Assembly: GCA_015075375.1 (NCBI GenBank)
Contig: JABTUM010000002.1
Coordinates: 1,041,393-1,105,392 of the forward strand
Source of the DNA: Planctomycetota bacterium
GTDB taxonomy: Bacteria; Planctomycetota; SZUA-567; H5-PLA8
Direction: 5' to 3'
Length of the DNA stretch: 64,000 nt
Shown here: positions 26,166-34,389 of the stretch, in pieces
Numbering within the stretch: position 1 is the stretch's first letter
Layout: every line of letters begins with the position of its first letter
Program-made: the position numbers and the translations under genes
Notes under the pieces: generated by a model
Database searches by the model: none
What the model saw: the letters and a program-made list of their open reading frames with translations, nothing else
What the model was told of the DNA's origin: nothing

Positions 26166-27272
26166 ATGCGTTTCGCACAACCGCTCGTGGTTACGGTATC
26201 GATCCTGACTTTCGCGGTCTTTGCGGCCGAGTCGCCGGCCTCCAATTCGCAGCTTCTGGCCCAAGCAGAGAATACGTGGGCCAAAGTCGGTCCAGCGTGC
26301 CCGTCGCCCAAGGGCATCTTGGCCTACAGCGGCGGCGCGTTCGATCGTGTGAACGGGCGTTTCCTGATCTTCGGAGGCGGGCACGCCGATTACTGGGGCA
26401 ACGAAGTCTGCGCGTTCGATCCAGCCACGCTGAGCTGGAAAAAAATGTACGAGCCGGATGCGGAATCGCGCTACACGAACGAGAACATCGATAACACCCA
26501 AGGCAAGCTGAAGGACAGCGACAAGCCCTACACGCGGCACAGCTACAACCAGCTCTGCTTCGCATCCAAATCCGGCGAACTGTTCATCTACGGCGGCTGC
26601 GGTCCGGGCTGGGGCGCGATTAAACCCACCTGCCCCGTGCCGCCGGATGTCTGGACGTACTCCTTAAAGGAGAACGCCTGGAAGCTGCGCTTCGCGGGCA
26701 AAGGCACCCCCGGCGGCTACGCGAAGGCCTGTTGCTACGACAGCAAGCGCGACACCGTCTGGGCGTTTGGCGGCGGGGGCCAACTGCACCGTTTCGACCT
26801 TCAATCGAATACGTGGAGCACTCATCCCGTGAAGGGCTCCCTCGCCCCACTGGGCGGTTACAACTTTCAAATGGAGTACATCCCAAGCCTCGACCGCCTA
26901 ATGATCGTCGGCGCCAAGCACACCTGTACGATTGACCTCACGGAAATGGCCGCGGAGTTCCACGCGTTGAACGATGCCAACGGAAAGGCGGGGCTCACGT
27001 ACCTGGATGAGTCCAACGCCCTGCTCTACTTCAGTGCTCCCGGCGGAGAAACAGGGGGGCAGTACCGCTTGGCCGCCTTCGACTGCGCGTCGAAGACCTG
27101 GATCGAGTTGGCGCCCGCGCAAGCCACCACGACGCGTGGCGGCGTCTGGGACCGGCTGCATTACGATCCGGTCAACAAGGTCGCATTGCTGGTGATGGGC
27201 GACGGCGTTTGGGCCTACAAGCCGCCTAAGGATCTGAAGGCGGCCGCGAAGAAAGAGGAGGCTGCCCCATGA
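26166..27272 (+). CDS. Secreted kelch-repeat beta-propeller protein 1
   Basis: A 368-residue protein with a signal peptide (about 1-25). Kelch-type repeats fill the remainder: SGGAFDRVNGRFLIFGGGHADYWGNE, LFIYGGCG, VWAFGGGG and similar blade motifs spaced by about 50 residues. It is probably a six-bladed propeller of the galactose oxidase/kelch type. No catalytic residues were recognised. A strong AGGAGG precedes the ATG. The next kelch gene overlaps by ATGA, so both are one operon, probably controlled by the divergent GntR-LacI hybrid. Confidence 0.75.
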   Translation: MRFAQPLVVTVSILTFAVFAAESPASNSQLLAQAENTWAKVGPACPSPKGILAYSGGAFDRVNGRFLIFGGGHADYWGNEVCAFDPATLSWKKMYEPDAESRYTNENIDNTQGKLKDSDKPYTRHSYNQLCFASKSGELFIYGGCGPGWGAIKPTCPVPPDVWTYSLKENAWKLRFAGKGTPGGYAKACCYDSKRDTVWAFGGGGQLHRFDLQSNTWSTHPVKGSLAPLGGYNFQMEYIPSLDRLMIVGAKHTCTIDLTEMAAEFHALNDANGKAGLTYLDESNALLYFSAPGGETGGQYRLAAFDCASKTWIELAPAQATTTRGGVWDRLHYDPVNKVALLVMGDGVWAYKPPKDLKAAAKKEEAAP

Positions 27273-29491
27273 ACACTCTGGCCATCGTCCGCTGCACCTT
27301 GCTGGCGTTGCTGAGTCTCTCCCCCATCGGCGCGCTTTGCGCCGAAGAGCCCGCCGCTACGGCGCCGATAGCGCCCGATGCCCAGGCGTTCGTCCTCCCG
27401 GCCAATCGCTGGACGAAGATCGCCGAAGTACCGCCCGATCCTCTGGGGCGCGAGCTGGAACCCGGACGCGGCGCGTACGCGTGCTATCTTCCGGAGCAAG
27501 CCGTCTTCATGCGCTACGGAGGTTACACGCCCACCGAATGCAACGCACTCTGGACCTTCGACCTGCCCGCTCGAGCTTGGGCGAATCCGCTGAAAGCGGA
27601 TTATGCCTATCCGCCGCCCGCGGACCGGCCCGGCGCGGGGCCGTGGTGGAGCCTCGCCTACGACGCCAAACGCAAGGTGGTCTGGATGCTGGGCGGCAAC
27701 GGAGCCGGCGCACGAACGCATCCCGAGCTCTACCGCGAACTATGGCAGTACGATCCGGCCAAAGGAACCTTCACCAAGATGGGCGCCCAAGGCGCCAAAC
27801 CCGGCGGTTCGCCCATCGTCTACGACGCGAAGAACGATCTGCTGGTTCGCGCGCCCGATTACAACGGCGAGTGGGCCTACATGCACAATCGCGACACCAC
27901 GTGGATCTACGATCCGAACACGAATGCCTGGACCGGTAAGCCGACCAAGGGCATGCCCAAAGATTGCGCTCGGCCCGTCTGGGTTTACGACGCCGCTTCG
28001 GGCCAATGCGTTTACCACCGCTACGAATCCAAGAATACGACCGGAGAAACCTGGCTCTTCGACGCGGCCAAGGGTTCCTGGGAAGCGCTGGGAGGCGACG
28101 CGCCTCAACCGGAAGGGCGGACTTGCGCGGCGGCGGCTTACGATCCGGCGCATCGGCGCGTGCTCGTGTACGGCGGCGTCGGCTCCCCCGGGAAAGATTA
28201 CGGATATCTGTACCGCGGCGGCGGCAAGCAACTCGACGACACCTGGGTGCTCGACGTATCCAAGCGCGCATGGACGCGGCTCGACTCGGGCGCGCCGGTC
28301 GTGCCTCGCCTGAACGGGCAGGGCAAACACCCGCGCTTCGAACTCTGCCAAGCCGCCGGGTACGACACGAAGCTGAACGCATTCGTGGTGATGGCGCCAA
28401 CGCTGGGCGTCTGGGCTTTGCGCTACGCGCCGGAAAGTGCGGAAGCCTTGCCCGAGGCGAAACTGGCGGCGTTGCCGCCCCTGCCCCAGCCGCAACCGCC
28501 CCAAGATCCGGTTTACAAGCAGGCTCTGCCCAACGAACGCTTGGTCCAATTAAAGCCGGGCGAATGGACCGAGCTCAAGGGCGGCTGGGCCGGCGGCGGG
28601 GAAGTCCCCGCGACCTACGACGAAGCGACGGGCTTTATCCTAAAGTACGGTGGCTGCAACGACGGCGGGACGACCTTCGCGAGCGGCTACGGGAACGATC
28701 TCTGGGCCTACGATCCGGCGACCGAACGCTGGCTGGCGCTGCGCTACACCGACCCTTGCGGCCCGCCGCGCCCAGGCAACGGCTGCACGCGCTATTACGC
28801 CTACGATCCGGAAGTGCGAGGCTCGTGGTTCGCCGGCGGCACCGCAGGAAACAACCTTGCGAACAGCTTGCCGCCGGACTGGAAAGGTGGAAACGGGATC
28901 TGGAAATACGATGGCCTGCGCGACCGCTTCGATCTGGTGCCTTCCTCCAACAACGCCCGCGTCGGCGCCGGGGTGGTCACGGCTTACGACCGGACCCGCA
29001 AGCTGTTCATCACGTCACCCAAAGCGTACAGCGACGAAGTCTTCGGGTTCTCGCCGGCGAAAAGCGCCTGGACGCGCCTCGCGCCGGGGAACGTCGGCCG
29101 CCAGTACGCGTACGCCACGTACGTGGACAGCAAGCAGTTCCTGCTTCTGGTTTGTAAAACGACCGGCGCATCGGGCACCTACGCGCTGGACTCTTCGGCC
29201 GGCGCATGGCTGGACCTGCAGCCTTCCGGCGAGCTGCCCGACTACATGAAGGACGGCCGCCCCGCGACAGCCTACGATCCCGAACGCGATGCGGTGCTGC
29301 TGGTGGGTGGCGCGAACGCCGAAGCCAAGCGCGGCGACGAATCCTGGGTGTACCGCGTAGCCGCCAACCGATGGGAGAAGCTGGAAGTTAAGACGCCCGC
29401 CATCGCGGAGCGGCTGGTCTTCGACCGCCGCCACAAGGTGTTCGTGGGCTTTACGAAGGCAGGACCGGTGGCGTTCCGTTTGGCGCCGTGA
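27269..29491 (+). CDS. Secreted kelch-repeat protein 2, double propeller
   Basis: A 740-residue protein with a signal peptide (1-25). Kelch-type motifs recur across the whole length. Two sets are visible, about residues 40-395 and 425-735, each beginning with an NRWTKI or GEWTEL-like strand, which suggests two propellers in one chain. Blade signatures include MRYGGYTPTECNALWTFD, VLVYGGVGSPG, LKYGGCND and VLLVGGAN. It overlaps the upstream kelch gene by ATGA. Probably a carbohydrate- or matrix-binding secreted protein; no enzyme motif was seen. Confidence 0.75.
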   Translation: MNTLAIVRCTLLALLSLSPIGALCAEEPAATAPIAPDAQAFVLPANRWTKIAEVPPDPLGRELEPGRGAYACYLPEQAVFMRYGGYTPTECNALWTFDLPARAWANPLKADYAYPPPADRPGAGPWWSLAYDAKRKVVWMLGGNGAGARTHPELYRELWQYDPAKGTFTKMGAQGAKPGGSPIVYDAKNDLLVRAPDYNGEWAYMHNRDTTWIYDPNTNAWTGKPTKGMPKDCARPVWVYDAASGQCVYHRYESKNTTGETWLFDAAKGSWEALGGDAPQPEGRTCAAAAYDPAHRRVLVYGGVGSPGKDYGYLYRGGGKQLDDTWVLDVSKRAWTRLDSGAPVVPRLNGQGKHPRFELCQAAGYDTKLNAFVVMAPTLGVWALRYAPESAEALPEAKLAALPPLPQPQPPQDPVYKQALPNERLVQLKPGEWTELKGGWAGGGEVPATYDEATGFILKYGGCNDGGTTFASGYGNDLWAYDPATERWLALRYTDPCGPPRPGNGCTRYYAYDPEVRGSWFAGGTAGNNLANSLPPDWKGGNGIWKYDGLRDRFDLVPSSNNARVGAGVVTAYDRTRKLFITSPKAYSDEVFGFSPAKSAWTRLAPGNVGRQYAYATYVDSKQFLLLVCKTTGASGTYALDSSAGAWLDLQPSGELPDYMKDGRPATAYDPERDAVLLVGGANAEAKRGDESWVYRVAANRWEKLEVKTPAIAERLVFDRRHKVFVGFTKAGPVAFRLAP

Positions 29492-29501
29492 GGCGTTCGG
29501 G

Positions 29502-29972
29502 TTACTTGGATTTCGGTTGGGCCCACGCCGGCAACGGAGCAAACGTGCCGCCTTCGACCCGCTTGCCCGTATCGACCCAGACGTTGCCCGACTCGTCGAC
29601 GCGGACCTGAAAACCCTTGAGCGCCCGAGTGGCCGGACCGGTAACCGGCTTGCCGTCGTAGCCGAACTGGCTTCCGTGCAACGGGCAGACAATCGCGCCG
29701 GCGTCGTCCACGGCCAGCGGCGTATGCTTGTGCGTGCAGACGCGCGGATACGCCGCCACGCCCGTCTCGGTCCGGACCAGGATCAGGTCCGGATCGTCGT
29801 ATTCTTTGGCCGACCCGGATGGCAAGGCCATGATATTGGCCATCTTCTTTTCGCCGTCACCGGCCCAGGCGGGCGAACAGGCCGAGACGCAGCCCGCCAC
29901 GGCCGCCGCGCGCCCCAGCCAGGCCAGACATTCGCGCCGCGTCATGCGCGGGTCTTCGGTAGATTCAGCCAT
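29502..29972 (-). CDS. Rieske [2Fe-2S] protein with Tat signal
   Basis: A 156-residue protein. A twin-arginine signal (TRRECLAWLG followed by a hydrophobic stretch) suggests folded export. The Rieske cluster ligands are Cys and His in CTHKH and in CPLHGSQF, the standard C-x-H ... C-x2-H pattern. It probably carries electrons in the periplasm. The start overlaps the upstream Cys-rich gene by 8 bases, so they are translationally linked, and a porin-like gene precedes both. No cytochrome b partner is nearby, so a soluble oxidoreductase role is more likely than a bc1 complex. Confidence 0.85.
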   Translation of the reverse strand: MAESTEDPRMTRRECLAWLGRAAAVAGCVSACSPAWAGDGEKKMANIMALPSGSAKEYDDPDLILVRTETGVAAYPRVCTHKHTPLAVDDAGAIVCPLHGSQFGYDGKPVTGPATRALKGFQVRVDESGNVWVDTGKRVEGGTFAPLPAWAQPKSK

Positions 29973-30423
29973 GCTTCGACTCTTCGCTCGATGAGTTGCG
30001 TCCGGCTTCCTTCGGCGCGCGCGGATCGTGCAGGTAACCGGCGCTTTCCACCAGGAAGTAGGGCATCCAAGCCTGCCACGGCGGCAGGCACAGGTTCAAC
30101 GCTCCGCGCAGTTTCTTCTGCGCGCAGCAGTAGCAGCAAAAACGCTGCGCCAGTCCCGCCACGTACACTTCGAACTTGCCGTCGGTCTGGCGGCACGGCG
30201 TTACCAAGCTAACCGTGCCTAAAGAAGGATGCTCGTAGGTCATCTGAACCGGCGTACGGCTGCGCTCGAACTGAACGCGGTACTCCGGCCGGTGGCGGTC
30301 GTAAGCACGTATCGTCCAGTCTCCGCACGTCTCGATGGTGGCGCGGTAGTGGCCGCGGTGCAGGTGCGGCGGCTCGGCCGCCGCACCCTCGTTTCCGCCC
30401 GGAATCCACTCGTTCAAGGTCAT
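29965..30423 (-). CDS. Cys-rich protein of unknown function in porin/Rieske operon
   Basis: A 152-residue protein with no signal peptide and no recognised family. A compact CCYCC cluster (about residues 97-101) and further Cys at about 34, 77 and 111 could bind metal. The start is taken as the ATG at 30423 (MTLNEWIPGG), 13 bases after the porin stop; the longer open frame overlaps the porin. It overlaps the downstream Rieske gene by 8 bases. The operon suggests a redox or metal-related role, which is inference only. Confidence 0.5.
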   Translation of the reverse strand: MTLNEWIPGGNEGAAAEPPHLHRGHYRATIETCGDWTIRAYDRHRPEYRVQFERSRTPVQMTYEHPSLGTVSLVTPCRQTDGKFEVYVAGLAQRFCCYCCAQKKLRGALNLCLPPWQAWMPYFLVESAGYLHDPRAPKEAGRNSSSEESKHG

Positions 30424-30436
30424 GCTCGGCCGCCGT

Positions 30437-31879
30437 TTAGAATCCGACCGCCACGCTGAAAAGGAGCGCATCGGTCTCGTCGTTTCCGCCCGTATCGCCA
30501 AACTCCGTCCCTACGCGGTCGGAGGGGCTGAAGTCCATCTGGTAGTCGAACTTGAAGACCATGCGTTCGATAGGCCGGTACGAGAGGCCCAGCGTGACGC
30601 GGCGCAGGTCGCGCTGGTCGAAGTTGTCGGTCGAGAGGTCCACGTAGTCGAAGCGGACGGCGCCGACGAGTTTTGGATCCTTATAGACATCCTTGCCGAA
30701 GGGTGTTCCGTTCAGGAAGTCGGCCCAGAAAGAGTAGTAGGCCTCGGCATAAAACCCGAACGCCTGTTGTCCGGGCCCTCGGAAGGTACGGCCGGGACCG
30801 GCGTGCGCCATCGCCGCTTCGCCGCGGAAACCGAAATCACCTCGTTCGAAGGTAAGGTCGGCCGACCAGATCTGGACGGTGCCGTCTTCGGCATCGTAGT
30901 ACACGCTAGGTGTATTGGCGTTACCGTCGTCGTCGAAGAGCCCGTTCACCCCGCTGAAGCCGCTAAGGTAGCCGCTGATGCCGACTTCCAGATGATCGGC
31001 CAGCCACGGAGCCGAGCGGGCCGGCTCGAAGGCCACGCGGAACGCGCCGGCTTTGTTGGAATCGTAGATCGGCACATCACCGCTAAGGCGCAGGTCGCGG
31101 AACCCGCCGCCCACGGTCACGCGATCGGCGCGGCCGGGATTGAAGAGGTACGCTTCGTAGCTGATGCCCAACCAGTCGGTGTCCAGCGCCTGTCCGTGGA
31201 AGCCGATGCCTTCCTCCCACCACGTCGTCGGCGTGATGCGGCGGCTGATCAGCGGGCGGTCCACCAGATTGTTCGCCCATGCTTCGTGATAAAGGTTATA
31301 GCGGCCCACCGGCACCAGGATGACGCCCGCGCGGAATACGGCTTCGTCCATCAGCTTGAAGTCCACCCAAGCCTGTTCGAGTTCCAGTTCGCCTTCCGTG
31401 GTGCCGCTGCCCTTGATCACCGCACCGTGCTCATGCTCCAACTCCATGTAGAACTGGATGTTTTCGTGAAGCTGCGCGCCCACTTCCAAAACGGTGCGCA
31501 ACTGATCGAAACGGGAGAGCGTATCGCCGCGGTCCACGTAGGTGAACTCGGTATATCCGCCCAGGCTGACGCTGGAAGAAGCGCGAACGGAGTTCTTGGC
31601 CTCGGCGAAGAACTGGCTCGACATCGCGCGGTCTCCGCTGCCTTCTTCGCCCAGCGCCTTGTCGATGCCGCTTTGAATCTTGCCTTCGCGCACCGCCACA
31701 TCGCGCTCGCCCTTCAGGACCTTTACCTGGCCTTCAAGCGCTGCGATGCGGCTCTCGTAGGCTTCGCGCATGGCCTGGATTTGAGCCAGCACGTCATTCA
31801 TGTTCGCTTCACCGGCCGCCAACGTACTCGCCAAGCTCAGCACCACGACCGCGACCCACCCACTCCTGAAGCACGACAT
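30437..31879 (-). CDS. Outer-membrane porin-like beta-barrel protein
   Basis: A 480-residue protein with a signal peptide (about 1-22). A coiled coil of about 50 residues (MNDVLAQIQAMREAYESRIA) is followed by a beta-barrel pattern from about residue 90 to the end: alternating aromatic/hydrophobic strands and a terminal Phe (VAVGF). This matches phosphate-selective-porin (OprP/O)-like proteins. The start is ATG 31879, with GGAGGAAG upstream. It is the first gene of a three-gene operon with a Cys-rich protein and a Rieske protein. The transported solute is unknown. Confidence 0.75.
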   Translation of the reverse strand: MSCFRSGWVAVVVLSLASTLAAGEANMNDVLAQIQAMREAYESRIAALEGQVKVLKGERDVAVREGKIQSGIDKALGEEGSGDRAMSSQFFAEAKNSVRASSSVSLGGYTEFTYVDRGDTLSRFDQLRTVLEVGAQLHENIQFYMELEHEHGAVIKGSGTTEGELELEQAWVDFKLMDEAVFRAGVILVPVGRYNLYHEAWANNLVDRPLISRRITPTTWWEEGIGFHGQALDTDWLGISYEAYLFNPGRADRVTVGGGFRDLRLSGDVPIYDSNKAGAFRVAFEPARSAPWLADHLEVGISGYLSGFSGVNGLFDDDGNANTPSVYYDAEDGTVQIWSADLTFERGDFGFRGEAAMAHAGPGRTFRGPGQQAFGFYAEAYYSFWADFLNGTPFGKDVYKDPKLVGAVRFDYVDLSTDNFDQRDLRRVTLGLSYRPIERMVFKFDYQMDFSPSDRVGTEFGDTGGNDETDALLFSVAVGF

Positions 31880-32079
31880 GCGACTTCCTCCAACCTGAGT
31901 ACCGGATGCCCCGGTCTCTCCCTGGAACAGGTCCAATTGAAATTGAATTGCAGAACAGGGAACATTAAGCCTTCAGTCCACCTGTGCGTCAAGTCCATTT
32001 AAGAATTAGTCTCATTTGAGCTATTGTTTTGTTCATTCCAAAATTCATTCTCTATTACAACTCGATTACAGCCCAGCGC

Positions 32080-32108
32080 TTGACGTGATTGAATACATAT
32101 TGTATACA
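32080..32108 (+). promoter_or_regulatory. Candidate promoter of the GntR gene, leaderless start
   Basis: TTGACG (32080-32085) and TATACA (32103-32108) are separated by 17 bp. Transcription would start about 7 bases further on, at 32115, the A of the ATG. No Shine-Dalgarno sequence lies before that ATG, so a leaderless message is plausible. Confidence 0.5.
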
Positions 32109-32110
32109 AT
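32099..32110. promoter_or_regulatory. GntR (FCD-type) operator palindrome
   Basis: ATTGTATACAAT is a perfect 12-bp palindrome. It overlaps the candidate -10 box and ends 4 bases before the ATG of the GntR-type regulator. Related FCD-type regulators (for example MdcY) are known to bind this type of palindrome. Autorepression of the regulator and the two sulfatases is the simplest reading. Confidence 0.6.
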
Positions 32111-32114
32111 CACT

Positions 32115-32810
32115 ATGACCTCTACCGAATCCGCGCTCTCACTCGCCGAACAGATCGAAGAAGAGATTCTCTCGGGCCAATTGGCGCCTGGAAGCCACCT
32201 TACGGAAGTGAAGCTTGCGCAGCGCTTGGGCGTAAGCCGCACGCCGCTGCGGAATGCGCTAACGCAGCTCGCGGAGATGGGGTGGCTGAAGGTCATCCCC
32301 AACGTGGGTGCGTTCGTGCGGGAGATCAGCCCCATAGAGGTAGCGGAGTTGTTCCTGGTACGGGAACAGCTCGAAGGCTTGGCGGCGGAGCTGGTCTGCC
32401 GGGCGTGGAATCCGGCGCTGGCGCTGCGGTTGCGGGAACTGGCGGATCTGTACCGCGAGCATCGCTTGGCGGAGCGCTATTACGAGACGCGCATGGCGAA
32501 TTGCCGCTTCCACCGTGCGATCGTGGACGGCAGCGGCTGTGCGGCTCTTGCCGAGACCGTGACGCGAATGCGTCTGATTTTGCGCAGCGAGATGGCGCGG
32601 CATCCGTTCGAGGACCAATTGGGCACCACGCCGCCGGAATCGGCGGTGACGCATTACGACATGCTCGACGCGCTGGCTTCGGGCGATCCGGGTCAGGCGC
32701 GGGCGGCGGCGGTGCAGCACTTGGAGCAGGTGCGCGTGCGCCTGTTGGGGCTACTGGGCGGAGGCGCGGGCGCGGTGCAGGCGCTGATGCTGAAAGGCAT
32801 GCGCCGATGA
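32115..32810 (+). CDS. GntR family regulator, FadR/FCD type
   Basis: A 231-residue regulator with an N-terminal winged helix (residues 6-75; EEEILSGQLAPGSHLTEVKLA, LGVSRTPLRNALTQL). A C-terminal FCD helical ligand domain follows (about 85-220; LFLVREQLEGLAAELV, FHRAIVDGSGC, HYDMLDALASGDPGQARAAA). FCD members often sense carboxylic acids. The stop overlaps the ATG of the first sulfatase (ATGA), so regulator and sulfatases form one transcript. A palindromic operator lies 4 bases before the start. Confidence 0.85.
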   Translation: MTSTESALSLAEQIEEEILSGQLAPGSHLTEVKLAQRLGVSRTPLRNALTQLAEMGWLKVIPNVGAFVREISPIEVAELFLVREQLEGLAAELVCRAWNPALALRLRELADLYREHRLAERYYETRMANCRFHRAIVDGSGCAALAETVTRMRLILRSEMARHPFEDQLGTTPPESAVTHYDMLDALASGDPGQARAAAVQHLEQVRVRLLGLLGGGAGAVQALMLKGMRR

Positions 32811-34297
32811 ACACCATCTTCATCCTGCTCGATACGCTGCGCCGCGATCACCTGGGCTGCTACGGCAATGCGTGGATCAAAACCCCGCACCTGGATGCCT
32901 TCGCGGCCCGGAGCACGATCTTCGAGAACGCGTATCTGGCTTCGAGCCCGTGCATGCCGGCGCGGCGGGACATCATGACGGGGCGCTACGAGTTTCCGTT
33001 TCGCGGCTGGGGGCCGCTGGAGCCCGGGGACCGCGATCTGGCGGGGGCGCTCTCCGAGGCCGGCAAGCACACCTACCTCGTCACCGACCATTACCATCTC
33101 TTCGAGCACGGGAGCGGGAATTACCACTTCCACTACAACGGCTGGCAGTTCATCCGCGGGCACGAGAACGATGCGTGGGTCAGCGATCCGGGGATCGAGC
33201 CGCGCTGGCCGGCGCCGGAACGGACGAAGTGCCACTTCCGCTGGGCGCAGTACTACCGCAACACCGCGCAGTGGCGCAACGCCGACGGGGTCTGGGCCGA
33301 CGAACGCCAGACCTTCACCGCACAGACGTTCCGCGCCGCCACGCAGTGGCTCGAACGCAACCACACTCAGCCGGGCTTCTTCCTGACCATCGACCACTTC
33401 GATCCGCACGAACCGTTCGATCCGCCCGCGCCGTACGACACGCTGTACGCCGACGGCAAGCCGCCGGCCGAGCGCGTACGCTGGCCCATATACGGCAAAG
33501 CCGAGCGCTACACCGAAGCCGAACTGCGCGACATCCGCGCGCTGTACGCGGGCAAGGTCTCGCTGGTCGATACGTGGTTCGGCTTCTTCATGCACCGGCT
33601 CGAGGAATTGGGCCTGCTCGAGAATACCATGGTCGTCGTGACCACCGACCACGGGCACCTCTTCGGCGAACACGGCATGATCGGGAAGCCCGGGAGCGGG
33701 CACGGCGACAGCACGCTCTACCAGCCCATGGCGCACATTCCGCTCCTGGTGTACCACCCGGATTTCAAGCGCCAGGGCGGACAGCGCCGCACCCAGCTCG
33801 TCCAGCCGGTGGACTACTATCCGACGATCCTCGAGACCATGGGCGTAGCGCCTCAAGAGCAGCGCTTGCACGGTCGCTCGCTGCTGCCGTGCCTGCGTTC
33901 GAACGCGGAGCCGCTGCGCGAGTACGCGTTCTTCGGCAAGTTCGGCGAAGCGGTGCACGTCACCGACGGCGCGTGGAGCCTCGCGAAGTGGCCGCCCGAC
34001 CGCGAGCGGAATGCGCCGCTGCATTGGTACTCCACCCTGCCCCCCGAGTTCATCAAGCCGCGCGGCGTTGGTGAGTTCGACCGCGCCAAGCTGCGCTATC
34101 CCGTCGATCACGTGCGCGGGCCGATGTCGGATGCGCTCTGGTTCCTGCCCGAGGACTACGCGCAGGAGCGGAACCTGCTGGCCGAACGGCCTCACGAAGC
34201 GGCGCGGCTGGAAAGCGCGCTGGCGCGGTGGCTGCGCGAGATCGACGCGCCGCGAGAGCAGGCGGAGCGGTTGGGGCTGCGGGAGACGGTGGCGTGA
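32807..34297 (+). CDS. Sulfatase, S1 family, cysteine-type
   Basis: A 496-residue sulfatase. Its formylglycine motif is Cys49-Met-Pro-Ala-Arg53. The metal-binding N-terminus is LLDTLRRDHLG, and VTTDHGHLFGEHG near residue 280 supplies the other Asp/His. No signal peptide is evident, so it is probably cytoplasmic. It is likely to hydrolyse a sulfate (or phosphonate monoester) ester. The ATG overlaps the GntR stop as ATGA, so they are translationally coupled. A second sulfatase-fold gene with a different nucleophile follows 92 bases downstream. Confidence 0.85.
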   Translation: MNTIFILLDTLRRDHLGCYGNAWIKTPHLDAFAARSTIFENAYLASSPCMPARRDIMTGRYEFPFRGWGPLEPGDRDLAGALSEAGKHTYLVTDHYHLFEHGSGNYHFHYNGWQFIRGHENDAWVSDPGIEPRWPAPERTKCHFRWAQYYRNTAQWRNADGVWADERQTFTAQTFRAATQWLERNHTQPGFFLTIDHFDPHEPFDPPAPYDTLYADGKPPAERVRWPIYGKAERYTEAELRDIRALYAGKVSLVDTWFGFFMHRLEELGLLENTMVVVTTDHGHLFGEHGMIGKPGSGHGDSTLYQPMAHIPLLVYHPDFKRQGGQRRTQLVQPVDYYPTILETMGVAPQEQRLHGRSLLPCLRSNAEPLREYAFFGKFGEAVHVTDGAWSLAKWPPDRERNAPLHWYSTLPPEFIKPRGVGEFDRAKLRYPVDHVRGPMSDALWFLPEDYAQERNLLAERPHEAARLESALARWLREIDAPREQAERLGLRETVA

Positions 34298-34389
34298 GCC
34301 CAAAGAGTAAAAAGCGAAACGGAATCAGGGTAAAGCCGGTCTGGCGGTGAAGATCTGGTGCGTTCAACTTCATTTTAAGGAACGAATTC

